Part shown: in pieces, positions 38,064-46,610 of the stretch | Numbering within the stretch: the first letter of the stretch is position 1 | How the letters are laid out: each line of letters opens with the position of its first letter | The notes under the pieces: model-generated | What the model saw: only the letters and a program-made list of their open reading frames with translations | Database searches by the model: none | Told to the model about the DNA's origin: nothing | Program-made: the position numbers and the translations under genes | Origin: Pedobacter sp. ASV12 | GTDB lineage: Bacteria; Bacteroidota; Bacteroidia; Sphingobacteriales; Sphingobacteriaceae | Length of the DNA: 64,000 bases | NCBI RefSeq assembly: GCF_016429155.1 | Contig: NZ_JAELUC010000010.1 | Location: 1-64,000, forward strand | Direction: 5' to 3'

Positions 38064-40148
38064 ATGAAAGAAAACCAAAATACAGACAATCCAAAACAGA
38101 TTAAGCGAGTTCCTAATATTCCGAAGAAACCACAAAAAGGCTCCAAATTCAATATCTTCTGGGTTTATGCGGCCATTATTATCGGTCTTGTTGTTGTTAA
38201 TTTCCTGTTCTCTTCCAACGATGTAAAAACCATCCCATACAAGGAATTCGAGCAAAACATGCTCATTCCGGGCGATGTGAAGCAAATTGTGGGCTATAAA
38301 TCGTCGGATGGAGAAACGTATACCGGCGAAATCTACCTCAAGCCAGAAAAGGACAAAGATCCAAAGTATAAAAAATACCTCAACAACAATGCGCTGCAGC
38401 TTTCTAAAGGCGGACCGATTGCTAAATTGGTGATGACCGATTCGAAAACAATGAGCGAAAGCTTGAAGGAATCGCAAAAAAACCTGTCTCCTGATGATCA
38501 GATTACCATTACGGCTACTTCGAAATCAAATCCATGGGGCACTATTTTTCTCAATATCATTTTGCCACTGTTGTTTTTTGCCGGACTTTGGATTTTCATG
38601 ATGCGCCGCATGGGCGGTGGCGGCGGTGGTGGCGGCGGCCAGATTTTCAACATCGGAAAATCGAAGGCTACACTGTTCGACAAAGAAAGCCAGGTTAACA
38701 TCACCTTTAACGATGTAGCCGGTTTAGAAGAAGCCAAACAAGAGGTAATGGAAATCGTAGATTTCTTAAAAAATCCTAAAAAATACACCAATTTGGGTGG
38801 TAAAATCCCGAAAGGTGCGCTTTTGGTAGGTTCGCCGGGTACCGGTAAAACCCTATTGGCCAAAGCCGTTGCCGGCGAAGCCCAGGTTCCTTTCTTCTCG
38901 CTGTCGGGTTCCGACTTTGTAGAAATGTTTGTGGGCGTGGGTGCCTCGCGTGTGCGCGATTTGTTTAAACAAGCCAAAGACAAGGCTCCGTGTATTATCT
39001 TTATCGATGAGGTGGATGCCATTGGCCGGGCCCGTGGCAAAAACAGCATGATGGGCGGCAACGATGAGCGCGAAAACACCCTGAACCAGTTATTGGTAGA
39101 AATGGATGGTTTTGGCACCGATTCTGGAATTATCATCTTGGCCGCAACCAACCGTCCTGATGTATTAGACTCGGCTTTAATGCGTCCAGGAAGGTTCGAC
39201 AGGCAAATTTCTATCGACAAGCCAGACTTGGTTGGCCGCGAGCAGATTTTCAGGGTACACTTAAAACCAATTAAAACAGCACAAGAGGTTGATGCCAAAA
39301 AACTGTCGGCACAAACGCCTGGTTTTGCGGGTGCAGAAATTGCCAACGTTTGTAACGAGGCCGCCTTGATTGCGGCACGCCGAAACAAGGAAATGGTTGA
39401 TATGCAGGATTTCCAAGATGCGATTGACCGTGTAATTGGTGGTTTAGAAAAGAAAAACAAAATCATCTCTCCAGAAGAGAAAAAAATTGTGGCCTACCAC
39501 GAAGCCGGCCACGCCATCGCAGGCTGGTTCCTAGAACACGCCAACCCATTGGTAAAGGTTTCCATTGTTCCACGTGGGGTTGCGGCCCTAGGCTATGCGC
39601 AATACCTGCCTAAAGAGCAGTTCTTGTATACCACCGAACAACTGATGGACGATATGTGCATGACCATGGGTGGCCGTGTAGCCGAAGACATTATTTTTGG
39701 CAAGATTTCGACCGGTGCGCTGAGCGATTTGGAACACATTACCCGAATTGCCTATGGCATGGTTAAAATCTATGGCATGAACAAAAATGTGGGTAATATC
39801 TCTTTCTACGACCCGCACAACGAATACAATTTCGATAAGCCATACTCTGATAAAACGGCCGAAATGATCGACAATGAGGTTCGTGCCCTTTCTAACGAAG
39901 TTTACGAGCGTACCAAAAACCTCTTGCTCGAAAAGAGGGAGGGCCTGGAAAAACTGGCTCAAAAACTATTGGAAAAAGAAATCCTTTTCCAAGCCGATTT
40001 GGAAGAGCTTTTGGGCAAACGTCCATTTGATAGCAGAACAACTTACGACGAGTTTGTAAACGGTACCGACAATCCGCTACCTGTTTCTGAAGGCTTGGTG
40101 CAAGGCAATGTTACGCCACTCGAGCCTAGTTCAAAAACAGAAGAATAA
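38064..40148 (+). CDS. ftsH: ATP-dependent zinc metalloprotease FtsH
   Basis: 694 residues. Two transmembrane helices (about 32-50 and 158-176) flank the periplasmic domain. A Gly-rich run ([11 protein letters not shown]) follows TM2. AAA+ motifs: Walker [16 protein letters not shown] (near 256), Walker [12 protein letters not shown], and the second region of homology [20 protein letters not shown]. The protease site is [13 protein letters not shown] (near 478). It degrades membrane proteins and regulators. The C-terminal end is acidic and variable. It is cotranscribed with rsfS and ends in a strong terminator. Confidence 0.97.
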   Translation: MKENQNTDNPKQIKRVPNIPKKPQKGSKFNIFWVYAAIIIGLVVVNFLFSSNDVKTIPYKEFEQNMLIPGDVKQIVGYKSSDGETYTGEIYLKPEKDKDPKYKKYLNNNALQLSKGGPIAKLVMTDSKTMSESLKESQKNLSPDDQITITATSKSNPWGTIFLNIILPLLFFAGLWIFMMRRMGGGGGGGGGQIFNIGKSKATLFDKESQVNITFNDVAGLEEAKQEVMEIVDFLKNPKKYTNLGGKIPKGALLVGSPGTGKTLLAKAVAGEAQVPFFSLSGSDFVEMFVGVGASRVRDLFKQAKDKAPCIIFIDEVDAIGRARGKNSMMGGNDERENTLNQLLVEMDGFGTDSGIIILAATNRPDVLDSALMRPGRFDRQISIDKPDLVGREQIFRVHLKPIKTAQEVDAKKLSAQTPGFAGAEIANVCNEAALIAARRNKEMVDMQDFQDAIDRVIGGLEKKNKIISPEEKKIVAYHEAGHAIAGWFLEHANPLVKVSIVPRGVAALGYAQYLPKEQFLYTTEQLMDDMCMTMGGRVAEDIIFGKISTGALSDLEHITRIAYGMVKIYGMNKNVGNISFYDPHNEYNFDKPYSDKTAEMIDNEVRALSNEVYERTKNLLLEKREGLEKLAQKLLEKEILFQADLEELLGKRPFDSRTTYDEFVNGTDNPLPVSEGLVQGNVTPLEPSSKTEE

Positions 40149-40172
40149 ACAATTATTCAGCCATACAACAGA

Positions 40173-40207
40173 GCAGCAACCTTATAGTTTAAGGTTGCTG
40201 CTTTGTT
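40173..40207 (+). terminator. Rho-independent terminator after ftsH
   Basis: Perfect 13-base-pair stem AGCAGCAACCTTA (40173-40185) with 40191-40203, a 5-base loop, then TTGTTT. Confidence 0.88.
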
Positions 40208-40223
40208 TATAAGAAAAGTTAAT

Positions 40224-40231
40224 TACATTTG
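40224..40231 (+). promoter_or_regulatory. -7 box TACATTTG for the LUD-domain gene
   Basis: An exact TAnnTTTG match, 11 bases before the ATG at 40243. Confidence 0.45.
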
Positions 40232-40242
40232 GATTGTCTGAT

Positions 40243-40887
40243 ATGAAAGAGAATATTACGCCGAAGGAATTGATGCTGAAAAAAATTAGAAAGGCCCTGC
40301 TCGAAAAGCGGGACAATCCTTATCCTAATTTAGAAGAAAACCCTCTTTACAAGTCTAATACCGAAGAACTGGAAATCCTGTTTGCCGAGCAGCTCACCGC
40401 CGTGTCGGGCAATTTTGTTTTTTGCGAAAACGGGGTCGATTTTATCGAAAATATTCTCGAATTGGCCGATCGTTTCAATTGGCGCAAAATCTATTGCTGG
40501 GAACCCGAACTGCAAGCCTTGTTAAGGCACTACGAATTCCCTTTTTACGAAACCGACAAAGACTTTGAACTGGCCGAAGTAGGCATTACCCTTTGCGAAG
40601 CTCTCGTGGCCCGAAACGGATCGGTTATGCTGAGCAACCAACAGGCCTCCGGACGACGGCTGAGCATTTTCCCTCATCATCACATTGTAATTGCCAGAAC
40701 CGGCCAGCTGGTGTTAGACCTTAAAGATGCTTTCAAGCTGCTGAAAGACAAATATGGCAACCAACTTCCTTCTATGATAAGCAACATTACCGGACCAAGC
40801 CGAACGGCAGATATTGAAAAAACACTGGTCCTTGGCGCGCATGGCCCAAAAGAACTATTTGTATTTTTGATTGACGATTTTTCCTGA
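40243..40887 (+). CDS. LUD-domain protein (LutC-like)
   Basis: 214 residues from MKENITPKELMLKKIRKALL; a TTG three codons earlier is open but unlikely. The LUD fold is recognisable from VGITLCEALVARNGSVMLSN, the RRLSIFPHHHIVIARTGQLV segment, and SNITGPSRTADIEKTLVLGA followed by HGPKELFVFLID. In LutC the domain belongs to a lactate oxidation complex, but no lutA or lutB lies nearby. A solitary LUD protein beside ftsH occurs in related genomes as I recall; the role is unknown. Confidence 0.87.
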   Translation: MKENITPKELMLKKIRKALLEKRDNPYPNLEENPLYKSNTEELEILFAEQLTAVSGNFVFCENGVDFIENILELADRFNWRKIYCWEPELQALLRHYEFPFYETDKDFELAEVGITLCEALVARNGSVMLSNQQASGRRLSIFPHHHIVIARTGQLVLDLKDAFKLLKDKYGNQLPSMISNITGPSRTADIEKTLVLGAHGPKELFVFLIDDFS

Positions 40888-40962
40888 AAAATTTTTATTT
40901 TAAATAAATAATACTATTTTTATACTGAATACCAAATCGGTATAGGGTATAAACTTGGCAAG

Positions 40963-42033
40963 ATGAACAAAACATATTCGGTAATCACAGGCACAGGCAG
41001 CTATATTCCAGAAAATATCATCTCGGGTGATCATTTCATGGAGTCCTCTTTTTTCGACAAAGGCATAAAGCTGGACAAGGAAAACACCGAAATCATTAAC
41101 AAGTTTAGTGAAATTACGGAAATCGTTGAGCGCAGGTATGCCGATCCGCACCTGCTGAACAGCAATATTGCGACAGTAGCGGCCAAGCGCGCCATTGCCG
41201 CGGCTGGCATCGACAAGGAATCGTTAGATCAAATCATTTTTGCACACAACTTTGGCGATGTTAAATTAGCCTCTAACCGCATGGATATGCTCCCGGCTTT
41301 GGCCGCCAAGGTCAAGCTGGAGCTACAGATCGAAAATCCGGATTGCGTGGCCTACGACCTTATTTTTGGCTGTCCGGGTTGGGTACAAGGCGTTATACAA
41401 GCCGATTACCTGATCAGGAGCGGCGACGCCAAAAAAGTAATGGTTATTGGTTCGGAAATGCTTTCGAGAATCATCGATCCGCACGACAGAGACAGCATGA
41501 TTTTCTCCGATGGCTCGGGCGCAGTTATTTTCGAAGCCCGCAGTTCTGATGAGCCTCTAGGCGTTATCGCCCATAAAAGCCAAACCTTTGCCAATTATGC
41601 GTCCTTACTTACCATGGGCTGTAGCAACAATCCCGACGAAAAGAACGGCAATACCTACCTTAAAATGAACGGGCGCAAGCTCTACGAATTTGCGGTAATC
41701 AATGTGCCCCAAGTGGTTAAAATAGCCATAGACAAGGCCGGCATAGGTTTATCAGCCATTAAAACGGTATTCATCCATCAGGCCAATGGCAAAATGGACA
41801 ACGCCATTATGAAAAGGCTGTTTAAGCTTTATGGATTAGACGAAGTACCCGAAAACCTTGTTCCCATGACGATTTCATGGCTGGGCAACAGTTCTGTAGC
41901 CACCATCCCAACCCTTATCGATCTGGTGGTGAACGGAAAGGTAGAAGGCTACCAGGCCAGAGCCGGAGAATACGCCGTGTTTGCGTCGGTTGGAGCAGGA
42001 ATGCACATTAATGCCGTAGTGTATCGGTTCTAA
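40963..42033 (+). CDS. Beta-ketoacyl-ACP synthase III-like enzyme
   Basis: 356 residues of the thiolase fold. The catalytic triad is visible: Cys137 in LIFGCPGWVQGV, His272 in FIHQANGKM and Asn309 in LGNSSVATIP. The family condenses an acyl-CoA starter with malonyl-ACP. It is longer than housekeeping FabH (about 320), and the sequence around the Cys (FGCPGW rather than ACxGF) places it with the divergent 3-oxoacyl-ACP synthase III group of Bacteroidota, sometimes tied to special lipids. No other fatty-acid gene is adjacent. A near-consensus TAAACTTG lies 5 bases before the ATG. Confidence 0.87.
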   Translation: MNKTYSVITGTGSYIPENIISGDHFMESSFFDKGIKLDKENTEIINKFSEITEIVERRYADPHLLNSNIATVAAKRAIAAAGIDKESLDQIIFAHNFGDVKLASNRMDMLPALAAKVKLELQIENPDCVAYDLIFGCPGWVQGVIQADYLIRSGDAKKVMVIGSEMLSRIIDPHDRDSMIFSDGSGAVIFEARSSDEPLGVIAHKSQTFANYASLLTMGCSNNPDEKNGNTYLKMNGRKLYEFAVINVPQVVKIAIDKAGIGLSAIKTVFIHQANGKMDNAIMKRLFKLYGLDEVPENLVPMTISWLGNSSVATIPTLIDLVVNGKVEGYQARAGEYAVFASVGAGMHINAVVYRF

Positions 42034-42093
42034 AATACTTGGCAGGCACATTCTCAAAGCATACCTACAACGTTAAAAATTCGCAGGCCTTGC

Positions 42094-43596
42094 TCAATTT
42101 CCCAATCTTTTTAAACCCTGTTTGGCTTCTGCTTCGATGCTGCTTTCGTACTCGTGGTTTTTCATGCCGATAGCTGTATTAAAGCTGGCCTTGGCTTTAG
42201 CGGGATTGCTTTTTTCGTAGATCTTTCCCATTTGGATGGCCGCTTTGGCCGCATAATAGTATTTTAGGTTTTTGCCTACATTAATGGCGTTTTGGTAATT
42301 GGCAAGCGCCAATTCATCCTTGCCCAGGTCGTCGTTTATACGCCCCAGGCGATAATAATATTCTGCTTTATCTTTTGGCGAGGTATAATCGTCGGCATTG
42401 GTACTATTCAGTAGTTCGGCAGCCTTGGTCAAATAGGCTCCATCAAACAACAGGCGGGCTTTGAGCAGGGTTTTGTTCGGAACCGGTGCATTGGCATCAT
42501 TCAGCGCCTGCTTGTCTCTTTCCTGATAAGTATAGCCACTTGATTTGGCTTTGGCGGCATAGGCATTATAACCCGCATCATCGCCTTTTAACAGCGCAAT
42601 CCAACCTAAATGCAGATTGGCATCCTTGATGTAGTTTACGCCTTTATTGGTCTGCAAAAAACGATCGAAGGAAGCCGAGGCGCTATAATCGAGTTTGTTG
42701 AGCTTGGCAATGCCCATCAGGTAGTCCAAATAAGGAAAAGCCTGGTAATAAGCTCCAGTAGGCCTATTGTTCAATATTTCGATAGCCTCGTCGTTATGCC
42801 CGTTGCGGGTGCACACGTAAGCCTGCAGGTAGGATTTGAGCAGGCTGCTGTCGGCAATGCGCGCCGTATACTTCATGGTTTTGGCATAGGCTTGCGGGCT
42901 TTTGGCGACATCGGAGAGCACATAGGCGTAGTAGAACACGGTTTCTTCGTAAAACGGTTCATAGGTAGACTTAGGCAGGTTTTCTGCCAGTTTGTCGAGC
43001 ATGCTTAAGCCTTGCTGCAAATTGCCCCTTAAGCCAAAGGTAGAAAGTGTCGACTTCAAAAAGCCATCGGGCAAGGCCCCAATCACGGCATTGATAAATC
43101 CCAGTCCTTTGCCATTGAGGTGAAAGCCAGGAAACTTCTTGCTGTTGTCTTGCAACATGCCGTTAGCTCGGTTTATCTCTCTAGCCGCCGTTAAATAAGC
43201 GCCGTACCTTCCCCTAATGAGCGCCCATTGCAAATTGATTTCGGCCTGGGCATACAAATAATAAGGCGATGTTTTATCATCGTCGCTAATCTGGTCTATG
43301 CGGGCACTTTTATTGGCTTCGAGCCGCTCAAATTCGGTCTTGCTCTCGGTAGTAATGAGGTAAAAATAATCTACATAGTTTTCCAGCAAGGGCACAATGG
43401 AATTGTTCGGGCGCACCTTTTTCTCGTTGGCAATCAGCTGGCGGGCAGTGGCCAGTTTGAGCTCAAAAATATTTTGGTAGGCCTTGAGGCAGTTGGCATT
43501 AAAATCGAAGTTGGCCAGGGCCAGGTTTGGAACTGCCAAGCAGCAGCAAAGAAAGAGATATTGGATAAAGCGTTTAATACGTACGGGTTTAAGCAT
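42094..43596 (-). CDS. Secreted tetratricopeptide-repeat protein
   Basis: 500 residues with a signal peptide (about 10-28, ending NLALA). The rest is helical with TPR-like repeats, clearest at about 380-500 (YYYRLGRINDDLGKDELALA, AAKAAIQMGKIYEKSNPAKA, SSIEAEAKQGLKRL). Conserved landmarks near the front, IFELKLATARQLIANEKKVR and YLYAQAEINLQWALIRGRYG, match a group of Bacteroidota periplasmic TPR proteins without assigned function. It converges on the KAS III-like gene with 60 bases between stop codons and no clear hairpin. Confidence 0.8.
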   Translation of the reverse strand: MLKPVRIKRFIQYLFLCCCLAVPNLALANFDFNANCLKAYQNIFELKLATARQLIANEKKVRPNNSIVPLLENYVDYFYLITTESKTEFERLEANKSARIDQISDDDKTSPYYLYAQAEINLQWALIRGRYGAYLTAAREINRANGMLQDNSKKFPGFHLNGKGLGFINAVIGALPDGFLKSTLSTFGLRGNLQQGLSMLDKLAENLPKSTYEPFYEETVFYYAYVLSDVAKSPQAYAKTMKYTARIADSSLLKSYLQAYVCTRNGHNDEAIEILNNRPTGAYYQAFPYLDYLMGIAKLNKLDYSASASFDRFLQTNKGVNYIKDANLHLGWIALLKGDDAGYNAYAAKAKSSGYTYQERDKQALNDANAPVPNKTLLKARLLFDGAYLTKAAELLNSTNADDYTSPKDKAEYYYRLGRINDDLGKDELALANYQNAINVGKNLKYYYAAKAAIQMGKIYEKSNPAKAKASFNTAIGMKNHEYESSIEAEAKQGLKRLGN

Positions 43597-43717
43597 AGAT
43601 TGCCGTTGGTCTTTAAAAATTTAAGTTACTGATTTTATATAACGTTAAAAAACCGCCGATGTTTTTGTGAACAAAACAAACTTAAATCTTTCTAGGTCCG
43701 TGCAAAGCTTGCATTGC

Positions 43718-43747
43718 AAAAAAGGCCGGATTTTCATCCGGCCTTTT
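43718..43747 (-). terminator. Rho-independent terminator after the zinc-ribbon gene
   Basis: Perfect 12-base-pair stem AAAAGGCCGGAT (43720-43731) with 43736-43747, a 4-base loop, T6 in the minus direction. It begins 10 bases past the stop codon. Confidence 0.9.
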
Positions 43748-43756
43748 CCTATTTTG

Positions 43757-44506
43757 TTATGCTTCTGTTTCGCTAAGCTCATGGGTCAATGCTTCATCAA
43801 CCAAGATACGGCCACAGTGCTCGCAAACGATTACTTTTTTGCGCTGACGGATATCCAATTGGCGCTGAGGCGGAATTTGGTTGAAACAACCTGAACATGA
43901 ATCCCTATCAATAGTTACGACAGCCAGACCGTTAACCGCATTGTTTCTCAACCTGTGGTAAGCGGTTAGCAAACGTTCTTCGATTTGGGTTTCTGCTTTT
44001 TCTGCTTTTTTCAACAAAGCCTGTTCTTCTTTTTCAGTTTCGGCAGTAATGGTTTCCAACTCTGTTTTCTTTACGTCCAAATCGCCTTTTCTAGCTTCGA
44101 TATTAGCCAGGGCTTGCTCATAAACTTCGGTTTTAGAAGTGATTTCGAAGCCATGCTCCTTGATTTTCTTCTCGCAAACCTGTATTTCCAGGTTCTGGAT
44201 TTCTACTTCTTTGGTTAAAGCGTCGTATTCTCTGTTGTTTTTTACGTCTTTTAATTGTGCTTCGTATTTTTTGATCAGGCTTTGCGCTTCTTTGATCATG
44301 TTTTTACGGGTTACGATTGCATCTTCAGTATCGTCTAATTCAGCTTTGATTTTTTGTATACGCGTTTCTAATCCGGCTACTTCATCCTCTAAATCAGCTA
44401 CTTCCATAGGCAACTCGCCTCTAATCTGACGGATTTTATCAATCTTGGTGTGAAGATTCTGTAATTCGTATAAAGCTTTTAGCTTTTGCTCTACTGTTTG
44501 TTCCAT
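43757..44506 (-). CDS. Coiled-coil protein with C4 zinc ribbon
   Basis: 249 residues. A long coiled coil fills residues 5-190 (heptad-rich, for example IKAELDDTEDAIVTRKNMIK). The C-terminal zinc ribbon has Cys204-Cys207 and Cys228-Cys231 (CSGC and CEHC). This is the DUF164/CT398-like family, a structural protein seen with translation, secretion or flagellar partners in various bacteria. The ATG overlaps the stop of the Nif3-like gene by one base, so the two are coupled, as they are in many Bacteroidota. Confidence 0.9.
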   Translation of the reverse strand: MEQTVEQKLKALYELQNLHTKIDKIRQIRGELPMEVADLEDEVAGLETRIQKIKAELDDTEDAIVTRKNMIKEAQSLIKKYEAQLKDVKNNREYDALTKEVEIQNLEIQVCEKKIKEHGFEITSKTEVYEQALANIEARKGDLDVKKTELETITAETEKEEQALLKKAEKAETQIEERLLTAYHRLRNNAVNGLAVVTIDRDSCSGCFNQIPPQRQLDIRQRKKVIVCEHCGRILVDEALTHELSETEA

Positions 44507-45603
44507 TAAATGAAATAATTTATGGGGTTTGTGTTATGCTCCGTTAAACGGATTGCAAAGTTAGGAAATTTTTCTTGAATATTCTCTATCAACAAATTAG
44601 ATGTAAATTGTTCGCTTTCATAGTGTCCGATGTCGGCAATAACCAGGTGTTGTTCGGCGTCAAAAAACTCATGGTATTTAAAATCGGCTGTGATAAAGGC
44701 ATCAGCGCCAGCGGCTATGGCCTCTTTCAGCAAAAAACTGCCAGATCCGCCACACACGGCCACTTTTTTTATTTTTTTAGGCAACAAGGCCGTATGCCTG
44801 ATTACTTTGGCCTGCATGCGGTCTTTAACCAAAGCCAAAAAATCTTGTCCTTCCATCTCTTGTGGCAACCAGCCTACCATCCCTGCACCTACGGTTTCGA
44901 GCTTGTTGGCTATGGGGTAGATATCGTAGGCTACCTCTTCGTAAGGGTGGCTTTCGAGCAGGGCCAGCAACACTTTGCGCTCGTCCTGTGCTTTAAAAAC
45001 CGTTTCGATCCTGATTTCGGCCTCGTGGTGCTGCCGGCCTTTTTCACCCACAAAGGGGTCGCTTCCTTCGCCGGCCTTGAAGGTTCCGGTTCCGGCACCG
45101 TTAAAGCTGCATTCGCTGTAGTTGCCAATATGGCCTGCACCCGCAGCAAACAAGGCCTCGCGTACCTGGCCTGCTTGTGCCTCCGGACAAAAAGTGACCA
45201 GTTTTTTAAGCAGGTTTCCCTTTGGCGACAGGATTTTTGCTTGTTGGATGCCCAGTTGTTTGCAAATCCGCGCATTCACACCATTAGCCATGTGGTCTAG
45301 ATTGGTATGGATGGCATATAGGGCGATGTTGTGCCGAATGGCCTTGAGTACCACGCGTTCTACATAGGTTTTGCCATTCAGCTTTTTAAGCCCTTTAAAG
45401 ACAATGGGGTGGTGCGTAATGATCAGGTTGCAATTTTGGGCAATCGCCTCGTCTACAAGCTGTTCGGTACAATCGAGCGCCACCAGCGCCGCCTGTATCT
45501 CATCGTTGGGATGGCCTACAATAAGGCCCGAATTGTCATAATCTTCCTGGTAGTTGAGCGGGGCCAGGCTTTCGAGGTAATTGGTAATTACGGCTAACTT
45601 CAT
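44506..45603 (-). CDS. Nif3-like dinuclear metal-centre protein
   Basis: 365 residues, the long form with a PII-like domain inserted (about 130-235). N-terminal landmarks: LEVVGHPNDE-type DNSGLIVGHPNDEIQAALVA, the metal ligands in ITHHPIVFKGLKKLNGKTY, and IHTNLDHMANGVNARICKQL. The C-terminal half has VAVCGGSGSFLLKEAIAAGA, TADFKYHEFFDAEQHLVIAD and IGHYESEQF. It forms hexamers around a two-metal site; GTP cyclohydrolase I type 2 annotations are probably not general. It is coupled to the zinc-ribbon gene. Confidence 0.92.
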   Translation of the reverse strand: MKLAVITNYLESLAPLNYQEDYDNSGLIVGHPNDEIQAALVALDCTEQLVDEAIAQNCNLIITHHPIVFKGLKKLNGKTYVERVVLKAIRHNIALYAIHTNLDHMANGVNARICKQLGIQQAKILSPKGNLLKKLVTFCPEAQAGQVREALFAAGAGHIGNYSECSFNGAGTGTFKAGEGSDPFVGEKGRQHHEAEIRIETVFKAQDERKVLLALLESHPYEEVAYDIYPIANKLETVGAGMVGWLPQEMEGQDFLALVKDRMQAKVIRHTALLPKKIKKVAVCGGSGSFLLKEAIAAGADAFITADFKYHEFFDAEQHLVIADIGHYESEQFTSNLLIENIQEKFPNFAIRLTEHNTNPINYFI

Positions 45604-45617
45604 GGTATAAAAATAGC

Positions 45618-45650
45618 AAATCCTTGCAGGATTTGCACCTACAAGGATTT
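45618..45650. repeat. Imperfect palindrome upstream of the Nif3-like gene
   Basis: Arms of 13 bases with one mismatch: AAATCCTTGCAGG (45618-45630) and its complement at 45638-45650, around a 7-base loop. It sits between the TM2 gene stop and the Nif3 start on the same strand. It could end the TM2 transcript, although the following T tract is short, or be a REP-like repeat. Confidence 0.55.
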
Positions 45651-45669
45651 TTATACGGGTAGTGGTGGC

Positions 45670-46038
45670 CTAGTATTGTTTAAAACCGCCCATTCTTACC
45701 ATTTGCAAGCTTTCGAATACCATGCGTTGGTTGTGCTCAAAGGCCAGGCTTTTGTGGTTGATGATGTCTACAATCGACCCGATCAAACATAAACCTCCGG
45801 TTAACAAGTACAGGATACCCATCCCAATTTGGTTAACGATGAAACGTTGCAGGCCGGGAACCAAGAAAAGACCGATCACACAGAAGAGCAACATATCACT
45901 TGGATTTTTCCTCTTGCCTGAGTAGATCATTAAAAATGTGCGTACTTGTTGTTCGTCAAGACCACTGGTTGCAGTTTGCAAGTATGAATATTCTTGAGGG
46001 GTGATACCCGGTAATGCCATAAATTGTGCGTCAAACAT
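45670..46038 (-). CDS. TM2-domain membrane protein
   Basis: 122 residues. A soluble N-terminal part (about 1-48) is followed by a TM2-type pair of helices: LLFCVIGLFLVPGLQRFIVN and GMGILYLLTGGLCLIGSIVD, with the usual polar DIINHKS end. It is translated from a strong SD site (AGGAGG) that overlaps the stop of the upstream DUF2752 gene. The TM2/DUF2752 pairing is common in Bacteroidota; no function is established. Confidence 0.9.
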   Translation of the reverse strand: MFDAQFMALPGITPQEYSYLQTATSGLDEQQVRTFLMIYSGKRKNPSDMLLFCVIGLFLVPGLQRFIVNQIGMGILYLLTGGLCLIGSIVDIINHKSLAFEHNQRMVFESLQMVRMGGFKQY

Positions 46039-46046
46039 AGCTTTAT

Positions 46047-46052
46047 CCTCCT
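46047..46052 (-). promoter_or_regulatory. Strong Shine-Dalgarno AGGAGG before the TM2 gene
   Basis: A full AGGAGG lies 8 bases before the TM2 ATG. Strong SD sites are rare in Bacteroidota, and I saw no other this good among the genes checked here. It overlaps the DUF2752 stop codon, so it would favour reinitiation within the operon. Confidence 0.7.
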
Positions 46053-46347
46053 AATATTTTAATTTAAATTCCTTTTTAAATAATTGTTTACTGAGCTGGT
46101 AAATGCGGTAGCCGATCAAGAGCAGGGCGGGTATGCCAAACCAATGTTGGGCTAAGCTTGCATTCACATCTCCATGGAACAATGCGGTTATCGACCTTCC
46201 TAAGCCACAACCCGGACACCAGGTTATGCCTAAATTTGCCAACGGGCAAAGGCTGAAATGATGCTCGTGAGGATTAGCCGTTGCTAGCAATACTAAAGCC
46301 AACACCCAAAACAACAGTTCTACCGGAAAGCTGCGAATATACTTCAT
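46051..46347 (-). CDS. DUF2752 membrane protein
   Basis: 98 residues with two transmembrane helices and the family signature CPGCGLGRSITALFHGD between them (CxxCG, residues near 46-62). The motif could bind metal or a cofactor; this is unproven. It is followed directly by the TM2 gene. The upstream region has a TACCTTTA box, one base off consensus, about 27 bases before the ATG. Confidence 0.88.
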   Translation of the reverse strand: MKYIRSFPVELLFWVLALVLLATANPHEHHFSLCPLANLGITWCPGCGLGRSITALFHGDVNASLAQHWFGIPALLLIGYRIYQLSKQLFKKEFKLKY

Positions 46348-46598
46348 GTTTCCTTGTTTTAATAATTAGATATAAAGGTACTAGGTTTGTTACTGATGCG
46401 CATTTTGATTTCGACCAACGCTAAAAATTACCCGACAAACTGGCAAATGCAGGCTAAGAAACAATTTAGGCTCGGGCTATTTGGCCTTTTAATCCTTTTG
46501 TTCGAAACACCGGAGGACTTATTCCCAAAAGCGCTAAGCCTCAAGTTGTACCAATTGTCATTTCGACAGAATTTAGCGGGTGGACATTTGCAAATGCT

Positions 46599-46606
46599 TA
46601 TCTTTG
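46599..46606 (+). promoter_or_regulatory. -7 box TATCTTTG for mfd, 4 nt before the GTG start
   Basis: An exact TAnnTTTG match ending four bases before the GTG at 46611. It predicts a leaderless message that would begin with GTG or very close to it. Confidence 0.5.
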
Positions 46607-46610
46607 TATA

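Noticed and set aside
38620..38650. GGCGGTGGC repeats in ftsH, considered as a tandem DNA repeat
   Set aside because: They encode the usual Gly-rich linker after the second membrane helix of Bacteroidota FtsH.
38498..39466. A 322-codon opposite-strand frame within ftsH
   Set aside because: It is antisense to the conserved AAA+ domain of ftsH, with Ser/Ala-rich shadow composition and no family features.
40234..40242. TTG start for the LUD protein three codons before the ATG
   Set aside because: It lies 2 bases from the -7 box, so it would probably be outside the transcript. The ATG at 40243 is preferred.
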